A stretch of DNA of 64,000 nucleotides from Desulfosoma caldarium (GCF_003751385.1 NZ_RJVA01000009.1:62001-126000); one strand, 5' to 3'. Numbered from the stretch's first letter, positions 18,479 to 27,283 are shown. Program-made: numbers and translations. The notes: generated from the sequence alone by a model not told the origin.

Positions 18479-19132
18479 ATGGACCAGCCGGTGGAACATT
18501 ACTGGGAACTTCGGTTGAAGCGGGTTCAGGAAGCTTTGGAAAAGAACAACTTTTCCGTCGTCCTGGCAAAGAACGCTCAGGACGCCAAACGAATCGTGCT
18601 CGAAGATATTGTGCCTTCACTATCCGTGAAATCCGTCTCCTGGGGAGGATCCATGACCTTTGTGGCCACGGGCCTCTACGAAGCCATGAAAAGCCGCACG
18701 GATCTGGAAATCCTCGACACGTACGAAAAAGGCCTGGCCTTTGAGGACATGCTGGAACGCCGCCGTCGTTCCCTTCTGGTGGACCTCTTTTTTACGGGAA
18801 CCAACGCCATCACGGAAGACGGCCAGTTGGTCAATTTGGACATGATCGGCAACCGTGTGGCGGCCATCACCTTTGGACCCCGCCATGTGGTCTTGCTGGT
18901 GGGGCGCAACAAGGTGGTGCCGGATCTGGAATCGGCCATGATACGCATCAAGGAGTACGCCGCTCCCACCAACGTGATGCGCCTGGACAAGAAAACCCCT
19001 TGTTTTCACACGGGCCGATGTGACGACTGCTCCAGCCCCGACAGAATCTGCAATCACTGGACAATTACAGAAAAATCCTATCCCAAAGGGCGCATTTGCG
19101 TGGTGCTCATCAATGAAGACCTGGGACTCTAA
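18479..19132 (+). CDS. LUD-domain (LutC/DUF162-type) protein
   Basis: 217 residues. The LUD fold is recognisable from SVSWGGSMTF, DLFFTGTNAITEDGQLVNLD and the GPRHVVLLVGRNKVV block. LutC-like proteins take part in lactate oxidation with Fe-S partners, but stand-alone versions like this have unknown roles. The C-terminus carries four cysteines (CFHTGRCDDCSSPDRICNHW), a feature of this subfamily that may bind metal. TAGGAGGAAAAC precedes the ATG. No lutA or lutB lies near; the next gene, 13 bases on, is an FAD oxidoreductase, suggesting a redox pair. Confidence 0.85.
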   Translation: MDQPVEHYWELRLKRVQEALEKNNFSVVLAKNAQDAKRIVLEDIVPSLSVKSVSWGGSMTFVATGLYEAMKSRTDLEILDTYEKGLAFEDMLERRRRSLLVDLFFTGTNAITEDGQLVNLDMIGNRVAAITFGPRHVVLLVGRNKVVPDLESAMIRIKEYAAPTNVMRLDKKTPCFHTGRCDDCSSPDRICNHWTITEKSYPKGRICVVLINEDLGL

Positions 19133-19145
19133 GGAGCACACGACA

Positions 19146-20048
19146 ATGAAAAAGCACAGCTGTGACGTGGCCATTCTTGGAACCGGTCCGGCCGGATTAC
19201 AGGCCGCCATTCATGCCGCCCGAAAAAAGGTCTCCGTCGCCGTGGTGGGGAAAGTGACCAAGAGCAGCGCTTATCGGGCGCATGTGGAAAACTTTTGTTG
19301 CATTCCCCACGCCACCGGAGAAGATCTGCTAGCTCAGGGACGCCACCAGGCGGAAAAGTTCGGCGCCGTCTTCTTTGACCAAGACGTCGTCCAAGCCCGA
19401 CGGGTGGACGGCCACTTCGAGCTGGACCTGGAAGGTGGGGACCGCATCGAGGCCAAGGCCTTGATCTTAGCGATGGGGATTTCGAGAAAAAAACTGGGAG
19501 TGCCCGGGGAGCGCGAATTGCTGGGCAAAGGGGTTAGTTATTGCGTGGAGTGTGACGCCAATTTTTTTCGAGGGGCTCCGGTGGCTGTCGTGGGTTGTGA
19601 AAGCGCTGCTGTCTCGGGTGCCCTCACCCTGCTCTTTTATACAGACCACGTGCACCTCATCTGCGAAGCCCTTCAGGTGGCCGACAATCTTGTCGAAAAA
19701 CTTCGCCACAGCGCTGTCAAACTGCATGAAGGCCGTAAGGTGCTGGAAATTGTTGGCTCGAGCGCCGTGGAAGCCGTCGTGTTGGACGACGGCACTCGCA
19801 TTCCGGTTCAGGGTGTCTTCATTGAGCGAGGGGCCAAGGGCGCCTTGGAAATTGCCACCGCTTTGGGCGTTAGCCTGGATACCGAATCCTTTCAATATGT
19901 GGTGACCAACAAGAAACAGGAAACCAACATTCCTGGAGTCTATGCCGCCGGGGACATCTGCGGTCCGCCATGGCAGATTGCCAAGGCCGTCGGAGAGGGC
20001 TGCGTGGCCGGGCTGGAAGCTGCCGATTTCGTGCGAAAACTCTCGTAA
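19146..20048 (+). CDS. Thioredoxin-reductase-like FAD/NAD(P) oxidoreductase
   Basis: 300 residues. An N-terminal FAD-binding motif (AILGTGPAGLQAAIHAARKK), a CVEC redox-type dithiol about residue 135, an NAD(P) motif (VAVVGCESAAVSGA) and a C-terminal FAD motif (GVYAAGDICGPPWQ) follow thioredoxin reductase order. CVEC replaces the usual CATC, so the electron acceptor may not be thioredoxin. The ATG at 19146 follows AAGGAGCACACGACA; the frame upstream overlaps the LUD gene and is not used. It forms a two-gene operon with the LUD protein. Confidence 0.85.
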   Translation: MKKHSCDVAILGTGPAGLQAAIHAARKKVSVAVVGKVTKSSAYRAHVENFCCIPHATGEDLLAQGRHQAEKFGAVFFDQDVVQARRVDGHFELDLEGGDRIEAKALILAMGISRKKLGVPGERELLGKGVSYCVECDANFFRGAPVAVVGCESAAVSGALTLLFYTDHVHLICEALQVADNLVEKLRHSAVKLHEGRKVLEIVGSSAVEAVVLDDGTRIPVQGVFIERGAKGALEIATALGVSLDTESFQYVVTNKKQETNIPGVYAAGDICGPPWQIAKAVGEGCVAGLEAADFVRKLS

Positions 20049-20532
20049 AAAAGAAAAATCCGGCTTCACATAGAGGCAAAAAGGCGAGCTGCGCCCTGTA
20101 TATCGCCCGGTGCCGGAAAAGATAAGACCATTGTCGATCTTTCCTTTCGATCAAAATTCCAGGCCTCACCGGCCCTCGGCTCTGTCGTGGAAACGAAGCC
20201 CACAAAGCATCCGGCACGAAGCGCCGACCCTATGATGACTCATCGGGCAACGGAGCAAAGCGGCCGCGCAGAGCCACAAGCAGGACACACACCTTCGTCA
20301 GACGCTGGGGAGCGCCTGTTTTGAGAGGACAGGGCGGCAACAAGCCAAGGCTTCCAGGCCCGGCGCTTTCAAGGGGAATTTCCATCCCTTAGCTGCTCGA
20401 CGAGGACGCTCTTGGGCTTTATGCGACAAGAGCCCATCGAACCGTGATAAGGCGTCTCATTCTGCGCCGCTCCTCCTAAAGGCCCTTACGCTCGCGGCAT
20501 CAAAGCCCCGGGTGGACTCCTGTTCAGATGGG
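20049..20532. other. Intergenic region between convergent genes
   Basis: 484 bases separating the FAD oxidoreductase gene from the DUF1269 gene (3' ends facing). I find no protein-like ORF, no clear rho-independent terminator and no repeat. Confidence 0.35.
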
Positions 20533-21576
20533 CTATTCAGCGAAGCCGTCGGAGGGCGATGCCGCCAGAGCGGCTCGAAGGCGCTCCTCACCCCGCTTGC
20601 TCAAAGACGTTACCAGCACGGTGCCGCCCACTTTTTTCAGGGTCTCCGTCAGTTCTCGAATCTTGGCATGTCGCACGACCACGACCAAAGCCCACGTGCC
20701 GGGAAGCACGGCACAGGCAAGCTGCTGAATGAATTCATCGTCAAGGCCCATATGGGACAAACTGAACCGGGAACTTCCCGCCGCAGCTCCCGTGAGGCTA
20801 CCCAGAGCGGCGCCGAGCACAGGGTGCAAAAGCAAGGATCCCACCAGGAGTCCGGCAATGGCGCCCACGGCCGTTTCCTTGACGTCCACATGCCCCACAT
20901 GCTTGCTGGTGAGCTTCCCCTCGCGATCTCGATGGAGCAAGAGCATGCCCTCCAGCTGCGCCGCACCTTTTCGATGCCAAAGCACCAGCTCTTCACGCAA
21001 CCTCTGCACCACGGCTTCCGACGTGTCCCCGATGACAAACAGATGACTGTCATGGGTGCGTTCCCACAGGGCACGGGCCAGTTTATGGGCCAGCCAGTCT
21101 CGAAAATGATCCGCCCCCTTCCAGGACTGTCCAAGAGAATCCACCAAATGGACGCTGTCGTCTCGCATGTCCAAGGCCACGTATACATCAATGGCTTCCC
21201 CGATCTTTTCGATGGTTCGCTGACCTTCCATGCCGATGATGACCCAGTCCTTGGGAAAATCGGGAAACATGGATCGAAACGTCTGGGTGGTGCCCACGGC
21301 AAAATCCGCATTGCCTAGGCCCGGAATCCACCCGGGTTCGGATAAGGGGTCCGAAGACAGCTGTTCATGATGATGCTTCAGCAAAGCTTCGTAGCACGGC
21401 GAAATTTTGACCCCCAACGCCCTTTGAAACCGATCCACCACATGCTGCATACCCTTCATCCTTTCCATGATCTTCACCAACGGCTTTCCCAGAAACCACT
21501 CCATTTTCCAGTAAAACACAGGGCTTTCTGGATGGCAAACAAGCTCTTGGGCACGCTCGGGTTTTGTGCTAGACAT
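20533..21576 (-). CDS. DUF1269-domain protein with long N-terminal extension
   Basis: About 347 residues. The C-terminal half (from HDSHLFVIGDTSEAVVQRLR) is a DUF1269 domain: a ferredoxin-like region around a Gly/Ala-rich membrane hairpin (AVGAIAGLLVGSLLL and GAALGSLTGAAAG), closing with KKVGGTVLVTSLS. The N-terminal ~180 residues match nothing I know and have no membrane span. DUF1269 function is unknown. I chose the ATG at 21576 because it avoids the divergent HTH gene starting at 21616; the ribosome site is weak, and starts further in remain possible. Confidence 0.65.
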   Translation of the reverse strand: MSSTKPERAQELVCHPESPVFYWKMEWFLGKPLVKIMERMKGMQHVVDRFQRALGVKISPCYEALLKHHHEQLSSDPLSEPGWIPGLGNADFAVGTTQTFRSMFPDFPKDWVIIGMEGQRTIEKIGEAIDVYVALDMRDDSVHLVDSLGQSWKGADHFRDWLAHKLARALWERTHDSHLFVIGDTSEAVVQRLREELVLWHRKGAAQLEGMLLLHRDREGKLTSKHVGHVDVKETAVGAIAGLLVGSLLLHPVLGAALGSLTGAAAGSSRFSLSHMGLDDEFIQQLACAVLPGTWALVVVVRHAKIRELTETLKKVGGTVLVTSLSKRGEERLRAALAASPSDGFAE

Positions 21577-21615
21577 GGCCAAACCAAGGGAAAGTGACCA
21601 CCAGGAGGGAATCCC

Positions 21616-22056
21616 ATGGCACGCATGACAGTTCGGACGGCCGCCCAGGCCCTCGGCGTTTCCCCACATGTTCTGGAAGAATACCTGGAACGCACAGGTA
21701 AGATGGAAGCCATCCGCCAAGGCAAAAGAGTCTTTATTCCCTCCCACGAAGTCAAGGCGCTCCTAAAAGAAAAAAAACGCCAGGCCCAGCCTTCGCACGC
21801 GTCGCCGTCCAAGGACACGGCTTCCCAGCAAAGTCCCGTGCAAGAAAACACCGTCTCCGTTCCCGCCAGCCACTACGAAGCCCTTCTAGAAGAACTGGGA
21901 CGATTGCGCTATCAAAGCCAACTTCTCGAATTCTATCGAACGGAGGCCTACGAAAAAAACGCGTTGCTTCTGGAAAAGGAACATCGCCTCGGCCAACTGG
22001 AAGCCGAACTGGCCCAACTCAAAAAACCCTGGTGGTCTCGCCTGTGGCGCCGTTGA
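21616..22056 (+). CDS. HTH (MerR/excisionase-like) protein with coiled-coil tail
   Basis: 146 residues: an N-terminal winged-helix domain (TVRTAAQALGVSPHVLEEYL through GKRVFIPSHEVKALL), a polar Ser/Gln linker, and a long heptad-like C-terminal helix (about 85-138) ending in Trp/Arg residues. AGGAGG precedes the ATG. It looks like a small DNA-binding protein that oligomerises through the coiled coil. It diverges from the DUF1269 gene with only about 40 bases between starts, so it may act on that promoter. Confidence 0.75.
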   Translation: MARMTVRTAAQALGVSPHVLEEYLERTGKMEAIRQGKRVFIPSHEVKALLKEKKRQAQPSHASPSKDTASQQSPVQENTVSVPASHYEALLEELGRLRYQSQLLEFYRTEAYEKNALLLEKEHRLGQLEAELAQLKKPWWSRLWRR

Positions 22057-22385
22057 TTTTTGAGCCCCTGGTCCAGAACATTCGGCCCACAGCCCATGGC
22101 GTCATAATGGCGGGTTTATGGCCCAAATGGCGTGATTATGGCGTGATTCATCGACGCATGGGGAAATCTAAAGGGTGGGGTTCGAGCCTGTGCCGGCGCG
22201 CGGCATGGGGCTTGGCGCCCGATGCCTTTCATGTGGCACACCCCTTGCTTATGCCAGATGAGCGAAAGAAACCAACTCTTTCCTCCTCGAAAAAGGCCAG
22301 ACGGTACAGCCCCGCCGTCTGGCCTTTTTTTGTGGGCAAGAATGTTTTTTGAACCACCTCCTGAGGGGGTTGCAAAGGAAAAGCC
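22057..22385 (+). other. Intergenic region with repeats and possible structured RNA
   Basis: 329 bases. From 22097 to 22145 short near-repeats occur (ATGGCGTCATAATGGCG, ATGGCGTGATTATGGCGTG). Then comes a GC-rich stretch with a small hairpin (TGCCG/CGGCA near 22190) and finally a strong terminator at 22290-22331. It could be the trailer of the HTH gene or a small RNA gene; I recognise no known RNA family. Confidence 0.35.
22290..22331 (+). terminator. Rho-independent terminator, bidirectional
   Basis: GGCCAGACGG (22295-22304) pairs perfectly with CCGTCTGGCC (22315-22324), flanked by AAAA on the left and seven T residues on the right, so it can work on both strands. Confidence 0.88.
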
Positions 22386-23246
22386 ATGCCCATGGATTCT
22401 TTGGATCTTGTGGATTTTGGCCAAACGGGTTGCCGAGTGTCCCGGGTCGGGTTGGGCGGCGAAGGGGTGCTTCGCACGCGGCATCGCCTGGATGAGGCGG
22501 TCTCGGTCATTGAAACGGCTCTGCATGAGGGTATTTCGTATTTTGACAGCGCTCCAGCGTATGCGGACAGTGAGGACTACTACGGAGCCGTATGGAAAAA
22601 ACATCCGCAGCGACGGGAGGGCATATTTCAGGCGAGTAAGTCGGCGCAGCGCACGCGGGATGGCGCCCTTCGCGATCTGGAGCGCACTTTTCACCGCATG
22701 GGCCTTTCTCGTCTTGATCTATGGCAGATTCACGACGTGCGCAGCATGGAAGAGCTGCATACTCTGGAAAAACCGGGTGGCGCCTTGCATGCCTTTCTGG
22801 AAGCCAAGGCTTCGGGGCTGGCGGCGCACATCGGGGTCACGGGACACCACGACCCCAGGGTGTTGACCGAGGCGGTCGCCCGTTGGCCTCTGGACGCGGT
22901 CCTTTTGCCCGTCAATCCCGTGGAAGCCATTCTGGGTGGTTTCCTCAACGAGACGGCTTCGGTAGCGGCGCAAAAGGGTATGGCCGTCATCGGCATGAAA
23001 GTCCTGGGGGGCAGTCAATATCTGGCTCCCAACGCCGGCATTGACGCCGTAACCCTGATTCGCTTTGCCCTCTCGCAGCCGGTGACTTTGGTGGTCGTGG
23101 GCTGCCACAGTGCGCATCACGTGCGTACCCTGGCCTCATGTGCTCGACCTTTTCAGCCCATGGACCGGGAGGAACAAAGCGCGGTGCTTGACGTCTTTCG
23201 TCCCTATGCAAAAAGACTCGCCTTTTATCGCGGCCCTTTGGGATGA
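22386..23246 (+). CDS. Aldo/keto reductase
   Basis: 286 residues, a (beta/alpha)8 NAD(P)H-dependent reductase. The catalytic tetrad is visible: Asp in YFDSAPAYADSE, Tyr in AYADSE, Lys in QASKSAQ and His in WQIHDV. The cofactor end has GMKVLGG and the C-terminal VTLVVVGC. Family members reduce aldehydes or ketones; the natural substrate cannot be told. The ATG lies just beyond the bidirectional terminator, so it has its own promoter. It converges with the next gene, 10 bases between ends. Confidence 0.9.
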   Translation: MPMDSLDLVDFGQTGCRVSRVGLGGEGVLRTRHRLDEAVSVIETALHEGISYFDSAPAYADSEDYYGAVWKKHPQRREGIFQASKSAQRTRDGALRDLERTFHRMGLSRLDLWQIHDVRSMEELHTLEKPGGALHAFLEAKASGLAAHIGVTGHHDPRVLTEAVARWPLDAVLLPVNPVEAILGGFLNETASVAAQKGMAVIGMKVLGGSQYLAPNAGIDAVTLIRFALSQPVTLVVVGCHSAHHVRTLASCARPFQPMDREEQSAVLDVFRPYAKRLAFYRGPLG

Positions 23247-23256
23247 AGCCCACGCG

Positions 23257-23619
23257 TCACAGCCCCAGGCGAGTCTTGAGCCACTCTTTGAGTTCGTCGC
23301 TCAGGGCATACACGCCAACGCCCGGTTTTCGCCCTTCGCGGTTGACGATCTCCCGCACCATGGGCTTCGGCACGGGAATTTTTGCCAGTTCGTCCATGCC
23401 TTGAGAATTCCTTCGAACCAACGTCGCCTGGGCTGGTTCCTCCCAGGCGTAGACGACGAAGTACAGGGATTCTTGGCCGACCACCGTGGCGGCTTGCCCC
23501 TTGCGGGACCATCCCGTGCCCCATTCCAAGTACGTCTCCACGGCCCGTTCGGGCGTCATGTCCCAGTCGATAGCGTCCAGGAGATCTTTGCGGGCCTTCA
23601 GCTCTTTTTCGTCCATCAT
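23257..23619 (-). CDS. Conserved hypothetical protein
   Basis: 120 residues starting MMDEKELKARKDLLDAIDWD, behind GAGAGGCGTTGCC. An acidic helical N-terminus is followed by a TYLEWGTGW segment and a beta-rich core (LYFVVYAWEEPAQATLVRR) with no cysteines and no signal peptide. I do not recognise a named family. Codon pattern and ribosome site support a real gene. The frame is open to 23676, but that extension lacks a ribosome site. Confidence 0.65.
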   Translation of the reverse strand: MMDEKELKARKDLLDAIDWDMTPERAVETYLEWGTGWSRKGQAATVVGQESLYFVVYAWEEPAQATLVRRNSQGMDELAKIPVPKPMVREIVNREGRKPGVGVYALSDELKEWLKTRLGL

Positions 23620-23790
23620 GGCAACGCCTCTCAAAAAAGATTGCGCTCTGATCGTCTTCCGTTCATAGAAACGCATGTATTTACCTTAAGAACGACAAGA
23701 GCGACGGCCAAGGGAGGATGACGAAAGGCGCAGAAAAAATTCACGTTTTTTCAAAAAAGAGCCGACAACATCTGGGGGGAGAAGCAGCCG

Positions 23791-24270
23791 ATGGAGGTTT
23801 ACGCGTCCTATTACGGTTCCGTGCTCTTGGATCCAACCAAGGATAAGGATCTGGGGCCACCGCTTCGGTTCCTTAAGGAAACGGCCCGCTCTTTGGATGA
23901 ATCGGATGTGGCGCCCGTGGTGGATTTCGACCCGCACACGGGAAAATTCCGCATCGACATGGAAGGCGTCCTTGAGGCGCAGACTCATAAGAAAGTGGTG
24001 GGCGTTCTGCAGGCCCTGGGACGTTTCGCCAAGGGCGTGGGCAGCTTTACGGTAGAACAGGACGACAAGTCCTTCACCATCTGGATCGGCGCTGATGACG
24101 AAGTGCGTCGCACCAAGGCGGGCATATACCTGCAGGCAGCCGTCCATCTGCTGCAGAAAGCGCGAAACTTGGTGGAGAACCCATCAGAGATAGAACAGCT
24201 TTTAGAACAACTGGAGAACATGGATCTCGTGCGCTACGGCCGAGAATTTAAGCTACTTCCACCGCTTTAG
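23791..24270 (+). CDS. Hypothetical cytoplasmic protein
   Basis: 159 residues with no signal, membrane span or cysteine. The N-terminal ~100 residues look alpha/beta (VAPVVDFDPHTGKFRIDMEG, SFTIWIGADDE); the C-terminal third is helical. GGGGGAG lies before the ATG. It is 42 bases upstream of the HDOD gene and probably cotranscribed. No family recognised. Confidence 0.68.
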   Translation: MEVYASYYGSVLLDPTKDKDLGPPLRFLKETARSLDESDVAPVVDFDPHTGKFRIDMEGVLEAQTHKKVVGVLQALGRFAKGVGSFTVEQDDKSFTIWIGADDEVRRTKAGIYLQAAVHLLQKARNLVENPSEIEQLLEQLENMDLVRYGREFKLLPPL

Positions 24271-24312
24271 CGGCTGCGCACGCGAGACTCGAACGACAAA
24301 GCGAGACGGCCC

Positions 24313-25179
24313 ATGGCCACCATCGTCACCAAACCCGCCCTTGATGAGATCTTAAGGGCAGTGGATCGGCTGCCGCCATTTCCCAAGGTGGTCACCCGCG
24401 TCATTCCGCTGCTTCGAGCCATGGCCCCTGTCACCGAGATTGAAGCGGTGATTCGCTACGACCAGGCCATCACAGCACGCGTGCTTTCCATCGCGCGATC
24501 GCCTTTTTACGCGCGCCGTTACAAGATACGATCCCTGCGCGACGCCATCATTTTCCTCGGTCAGCGCCAGCTTGTGGAAATCATTCTTATGGCCTGCTCG
24601 GCCCATTATTTTCGAGGACAACTACGCTCTTACGACCTGCGCGAAGGAGAACTGTGGGCCCATTCGGTGGCCGTAGCCCTTCTGTCCCAGATCATGGCCG
24701 AAGATCTGCAGCGCCGGCGCGCGCTCACCATCTACACCGCCGGCCTCCTGCATGACATCGGCAAGACGGTGCTGGACAGGCAGGTTCCGGACTACTTTGA
24801 CACCATCTACCTCCTCGTTCATGAACGCCAAATCACCTTCCTGGAAGCGGAACGCGAGGTCATCGGCATCAACCACCAGGACCTGGGAGCCCTCATTGCC
24901 CACCGGTGGAATTTTCCTCCGGAGGTGCAAGTGGGCATTCGTTTTCATCACAACCCTTTAGACGCTAAGCACCATCAGGATGTGGCCGCCATCCTGTATG
25001 TCGCCAATCGTCTCGTCCACAGCATGGGGATCGGCGCGAGCGCCGCAGACTTTCTGCAACCCGATTCCGACGCAATCCTGCAAAAGCTGGGTTTGACCCA
25101 AGAGCGTCTGGACGGATATTTCCTAAAAATCATCGAAGCCATGGAAGACGCCCGCAGTTTCCTGACCTTGGCCTCTTAG
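24313..25179 (+). CDS. HDOD-domain signalling protein
   Basis: 288 residues, nearly all one HDOD domain (about 15-225), a degenerate relative of HD phosphohydrolases. Typical blocks are LPPFPKVVTRVIPLL, IRYDQAITARVLSIARSPFY, SLRDAIIFLGQRQLVEIIL, LLHDIGKTVLD and NHQDLGALIAHRWNFP. This copy keeps an intact HD pair (LLHDIGK), which many HDOD proteins lose, so nucleotide hydrolysis cannot be excluded. HDOD proteins act in regulation, often with two-component or cyclic-di-GMP signalling. It probably forms an operon with the hypothetical gene upstream. Confidence 0.88.
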   Translation: MATIVTKPALDEILRAVDRLPPFPKVVTRVIPLLRAMAPVTEIEAVIRYDQAITARVLSIARSPFYARRYKIRSLRDAIIFLGQRQLVEIILMACSAHYFRGQLRSYDLREGELWAHSVAVALLSQIMAEDLQRRRALTIYTAGLLHDIGKTVLDRQVPDYFDTIYLLVHERQITFLEAEREVIGINHQDLGALIAHRWNFPPEVQVGIRFHHNPLDAKHHQDVAAILYVANRLVHSMGIGASAADFLQPDSDAILQKLGLTQERLDGYFLKIIEAMEDARSFLTLAS

Positions 25180-25376
25180 CGCGCACCGAGAAGGCTCCCG
25201 TGTGGGAGCGGCTTCATCCGCAGCACCAGATTACCCAGCATTGAAAAAGCGGTTTTCACGCGAACGACCTTTTCCATGAGGGCGAGTTCGCGGGCACGCT
25301 GCTCGTTTTCTGCCACAAAAGCGGCGACTTTTTTGACAAACAGCTTGTCCGTCCTGTCGCGAAATACTTGGTCCAC
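25176..25376 (-). CDS. Small hypothetical protein
   Basis: 66 residues from a GTG at 25376; helical and charged, with a hydrophobic stretch (TAFSMLGNLVLRM). The frame stays protein-like upstream (SLFICVTDNELKEWIVQTVD) toward the 3' end of the preceding gene, but has no better start codon, so the gene may be truncated or frameshifted. It overlaps the convergent HDOD gene by 4 bases. Weak case. Confidence 0.4.
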   Translation of the reverse strand: MDQVFRDRTDKLFVKKVAAFVAENEQRARELALMEKVVRVKTAFSMLGNLVLRMKPLPHGSLLGAR

Positions 25377-25431
25377 AGTCTGGACGATCCATTCCTTGAG
25401 TTCGTTATCGGTGACGCAAATGAAGAGGCTG

Positions 25432-26160
25432 CTAGAAAAGCAACCAACGGTGTTCTGTAGGGGTCATGTAGACGAGATCGCCACTTGCGGAGATCTTTTC
25501 AGGAAAGGCTCGCGCCATGCGCTGAAAGAGTGGGGGCAGCAGGTCCCAGACTCGATGAGCCATCTCCGCCGCAGGCCGACGTCTCAAGTCATCCAGCACG
25601 TCGGACAGATAACGGCCAATGTCCTCGCGAACCTCCGGGTCCCATCCCGCGTTTTCGCCGGCAAACCCAAAGTAACCTGCCCCTGTTCGTTTCTCAAAGG
25701 CAAACTCTTGCACGCTTTGCGCCCGCATCACCACGGGACGTTCTGCCTCATCAAAACCAGCAAAGACGATTTCCTGTAGTTGTTCAAGCCATTCGGGTTT
25801 TGTCAACCCAGGCGCCAAATCTTCCATCAAACCGGCAATGGTATGCTCATAAAGGCTTTGCAACCATCCAGACTCGGCCACCAGCCGCTCCATCACCTTC
25901 GCGGCCGCCATGGCCCCTTGAGCCTCATCGTCCATGAGATGCCGAACCCGTTTTCTTACCTCGTCAAGAAATGCGGACAACCCAATGCCAGTCATCCACC
26001 ACCCAAACCCGACGGCGTGGATCTTTTGCGCATTCCACGCGGTGACCTTTTCGCTGCGGATCATTCCCATCGGGTCGGTTGAAATGCTCAGCACTTGTTT
26101 CTTATTGTCCGCGGCCACCACAATGGCCTGCGCCGTCGTGAGGTAGCAGTAGAAACTCAT
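25432..26160 (-). CDS. Hypothetical protein, possibly Ntn-hydrolase-like N-terminus
   Basis: 242 residues. The start MSFYCYLTTAQAIVVAADNK has the AIVVAAD strand pattern seen at the front of proteasome/Ntn-hydrolase folds, but the nucleophile is not placed convincingly, so this is only a resemblance. The rest is helical with GFGWWMTGIG and YFGFAGENAGWD. No signal peptide. It follows a 73-residue hypothetical gene by 33 bases on the same strand and probably shares its transcript. Confidence 0.62.
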   Translation of the reverse strand: MSFYCYLTTAQAIVVAADNKKQVLSISTDPMGMIRSEKVTAWNAQKIHAVGFGWWMTGIGLSAFLDEVRKRVRHLMDDEAQGAMAAAKVMERLVAESGWLQSLYEHTIAGLMEDLAPGLTKPEWLEQLQEIVFAGFDEAERPVVMRAQSVQEFAFEKRTGAGYFGFAGENAGWDPEVREDIGRYLSDVLDDLRRRPAAEMAHRVWDLLPPLFQRMARAFPEKISASGDLVYMTPTEHRWLLF

Positions 26161-26193
26161 GATGTGGTGCGCCTGGAGCTGCGTTCCCAGGAA

Positions 26194-26415
26194 TCAACAC
26201 TTTTCCCAGACACCCTCGTCCCACACCTCCACACGAACGGCTTTGGGATCAACGCCGTGTCGGCCAAGAGCCCCTCGCGCAGCCTCCATGGCCTGCTCCA
26301 CGGAATCCACCGAACCCTCTTCTTCAAGGCCCACCTCCGCATTGGCGATTCTCCAATGCCAGCCCAACGGGCCGGTGCCGAAACTCTTCCAAAAGACGAT
26401 GACGTGCCATGCCAT
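26194..26415 (-). CDS. Small hypothetical protein
   Basis: 73 residues starting MAWHVIVFWKSFGTGPLGWH, with a ferredoxin-like strand/helix pattern and the ending VEVWDEGVWEKC. A G-rich ribosome site (GGGGGGCTCAAC) lies before the ATG. No family recognised. It lies just upstream of the 242-residue hypothetical gene. Confidence 0.55.
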   Translation of the reverse strand: MAWHVIVFWKSFGTGPLGWHWRIANAEVGLEEEGSVDSVEQAMEAARGALGRHGVDPKAVRVEVWDEGVWEKC

Positions 26416-26565
26416 GTTGAGCCCCCCTAATCAACCCGCCGAAAAATGTTTTGCCGACGCCGCGTCGTAAAAGCGCCTTTCGGCCATCCCTGCCAGCGCC
26501 GCACAGCTTCTATCATTTAGCCGCATGCCCGCGCTTCAGCACTCCACTTTAGGGCAGGTCCGAGA

Positions 26566-27159
26566 TTAGATGGCGTGGGCAACGAGATCATAGGTTCGCA
26601 CAAGCCCTTCCAAGGCCTTCGAGCACGGCCTCTGGGCCAAGTAGTTTTCGGTAAAACGTGGATCATCAAAAAGGGCCAGAACATACGTGACGTGGCCGGA
26701 ATAGCCCAAAGGATCCAACGCCTGAAGGGCTCGAGTGAAATCTTCGGCCAATGCCCAAAGGTCTCGGTGCACCACGGGCCCCTTCGAACCGCACGGTTCG
26801 ACGGAATACAGGCGGCGGCAACTGAATGGTCGAACGGCATAAATCCGGCAGCGTTTATCCGGATTGAGAAAGGGACAAGGCAAAAGAAGACATCGCTTCT
26901 TTTGCTCCCTGTTTTCCGCAATCCGCTGCCGCAGATCGGTCGCTTCAAAGATCGAAAGCGCCTCCATGGCTTCTCGTATGCGCAACGCCTCCAAGGTCGT
27001 GGTAAAGATTTCACCCACATTGGTGCAACAGTCGGCGCAGCCGGGTTTGCACGCCGCATCGGCCACAAAGGAGGCCGCTGTGTTCTGAAACGCGTCGTAG
27101 AGGGCTTCCAATTCCCGAAATCTTTCGTCAAACCGATCACGCGGCCAAGGCGATGTCAT
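26566..27159 (-). CDS. YkgJ-family cysteine-cluster protein
   Basis: 197 residues of the YkgJ (CxxCxxCC) family, thought to chelate zinc or iron. The cluster is CKPGCADCC near residue 37, followed by CPFL, CRIYAVRPFSCR and a final Cys (EPCGS). The start MTSPWPRDRFDERFRELEAL gives the usual length. The gene stands alone between hypotheticals. Function of the family is unknown; the cysteines suggest a metal-binding role, possibly in Fe-S enzyme assembly. Confidence 0.82.
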   Translation of the reverse strand: MTSPWPRDRFDERFRELEALYDAFQNTAASFVADAACKPGCADCCTNVGEIFTTTLEALRIREAMEALSIFEATDLRQRIAENREQKKRCLLLPCPFLNPDKRCRIYAVRPFSCRRLYSVEPCGSKGPVVHRDLWALAEDFTRALQALDPLGYSGHVTYVLALFDDPRFTENYLAQRPCSKALEGLVRTYDLVAHAI

Positions 27160-27283
27160 GAACGGGCCCTTGTTGGCAAGAGGTTCCGGTTCGAAACTGC
27201 GGGCTGCTTAAGAGCTCATAATATGATATGGTGAAATAGTGAAGATTCGCAAGGCTTTTCCATGGTGGAACGTAGAGGTGACC

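Noticed and set aside
20512-21318. A 268-codon plus-strand ORF over the DUF1269 gene
   Set aside because: It mirrors the minus-strand DUF1269 coding sequence and has no ribosome site or recognisable domain.
22150-22215. GGGGTTCGAGCC looked like a tRNA T-arm
   Set aside because: No acceptor or anticodon stem can be built around it, and it lacks the canonical GGTTCRAATCC spacing.
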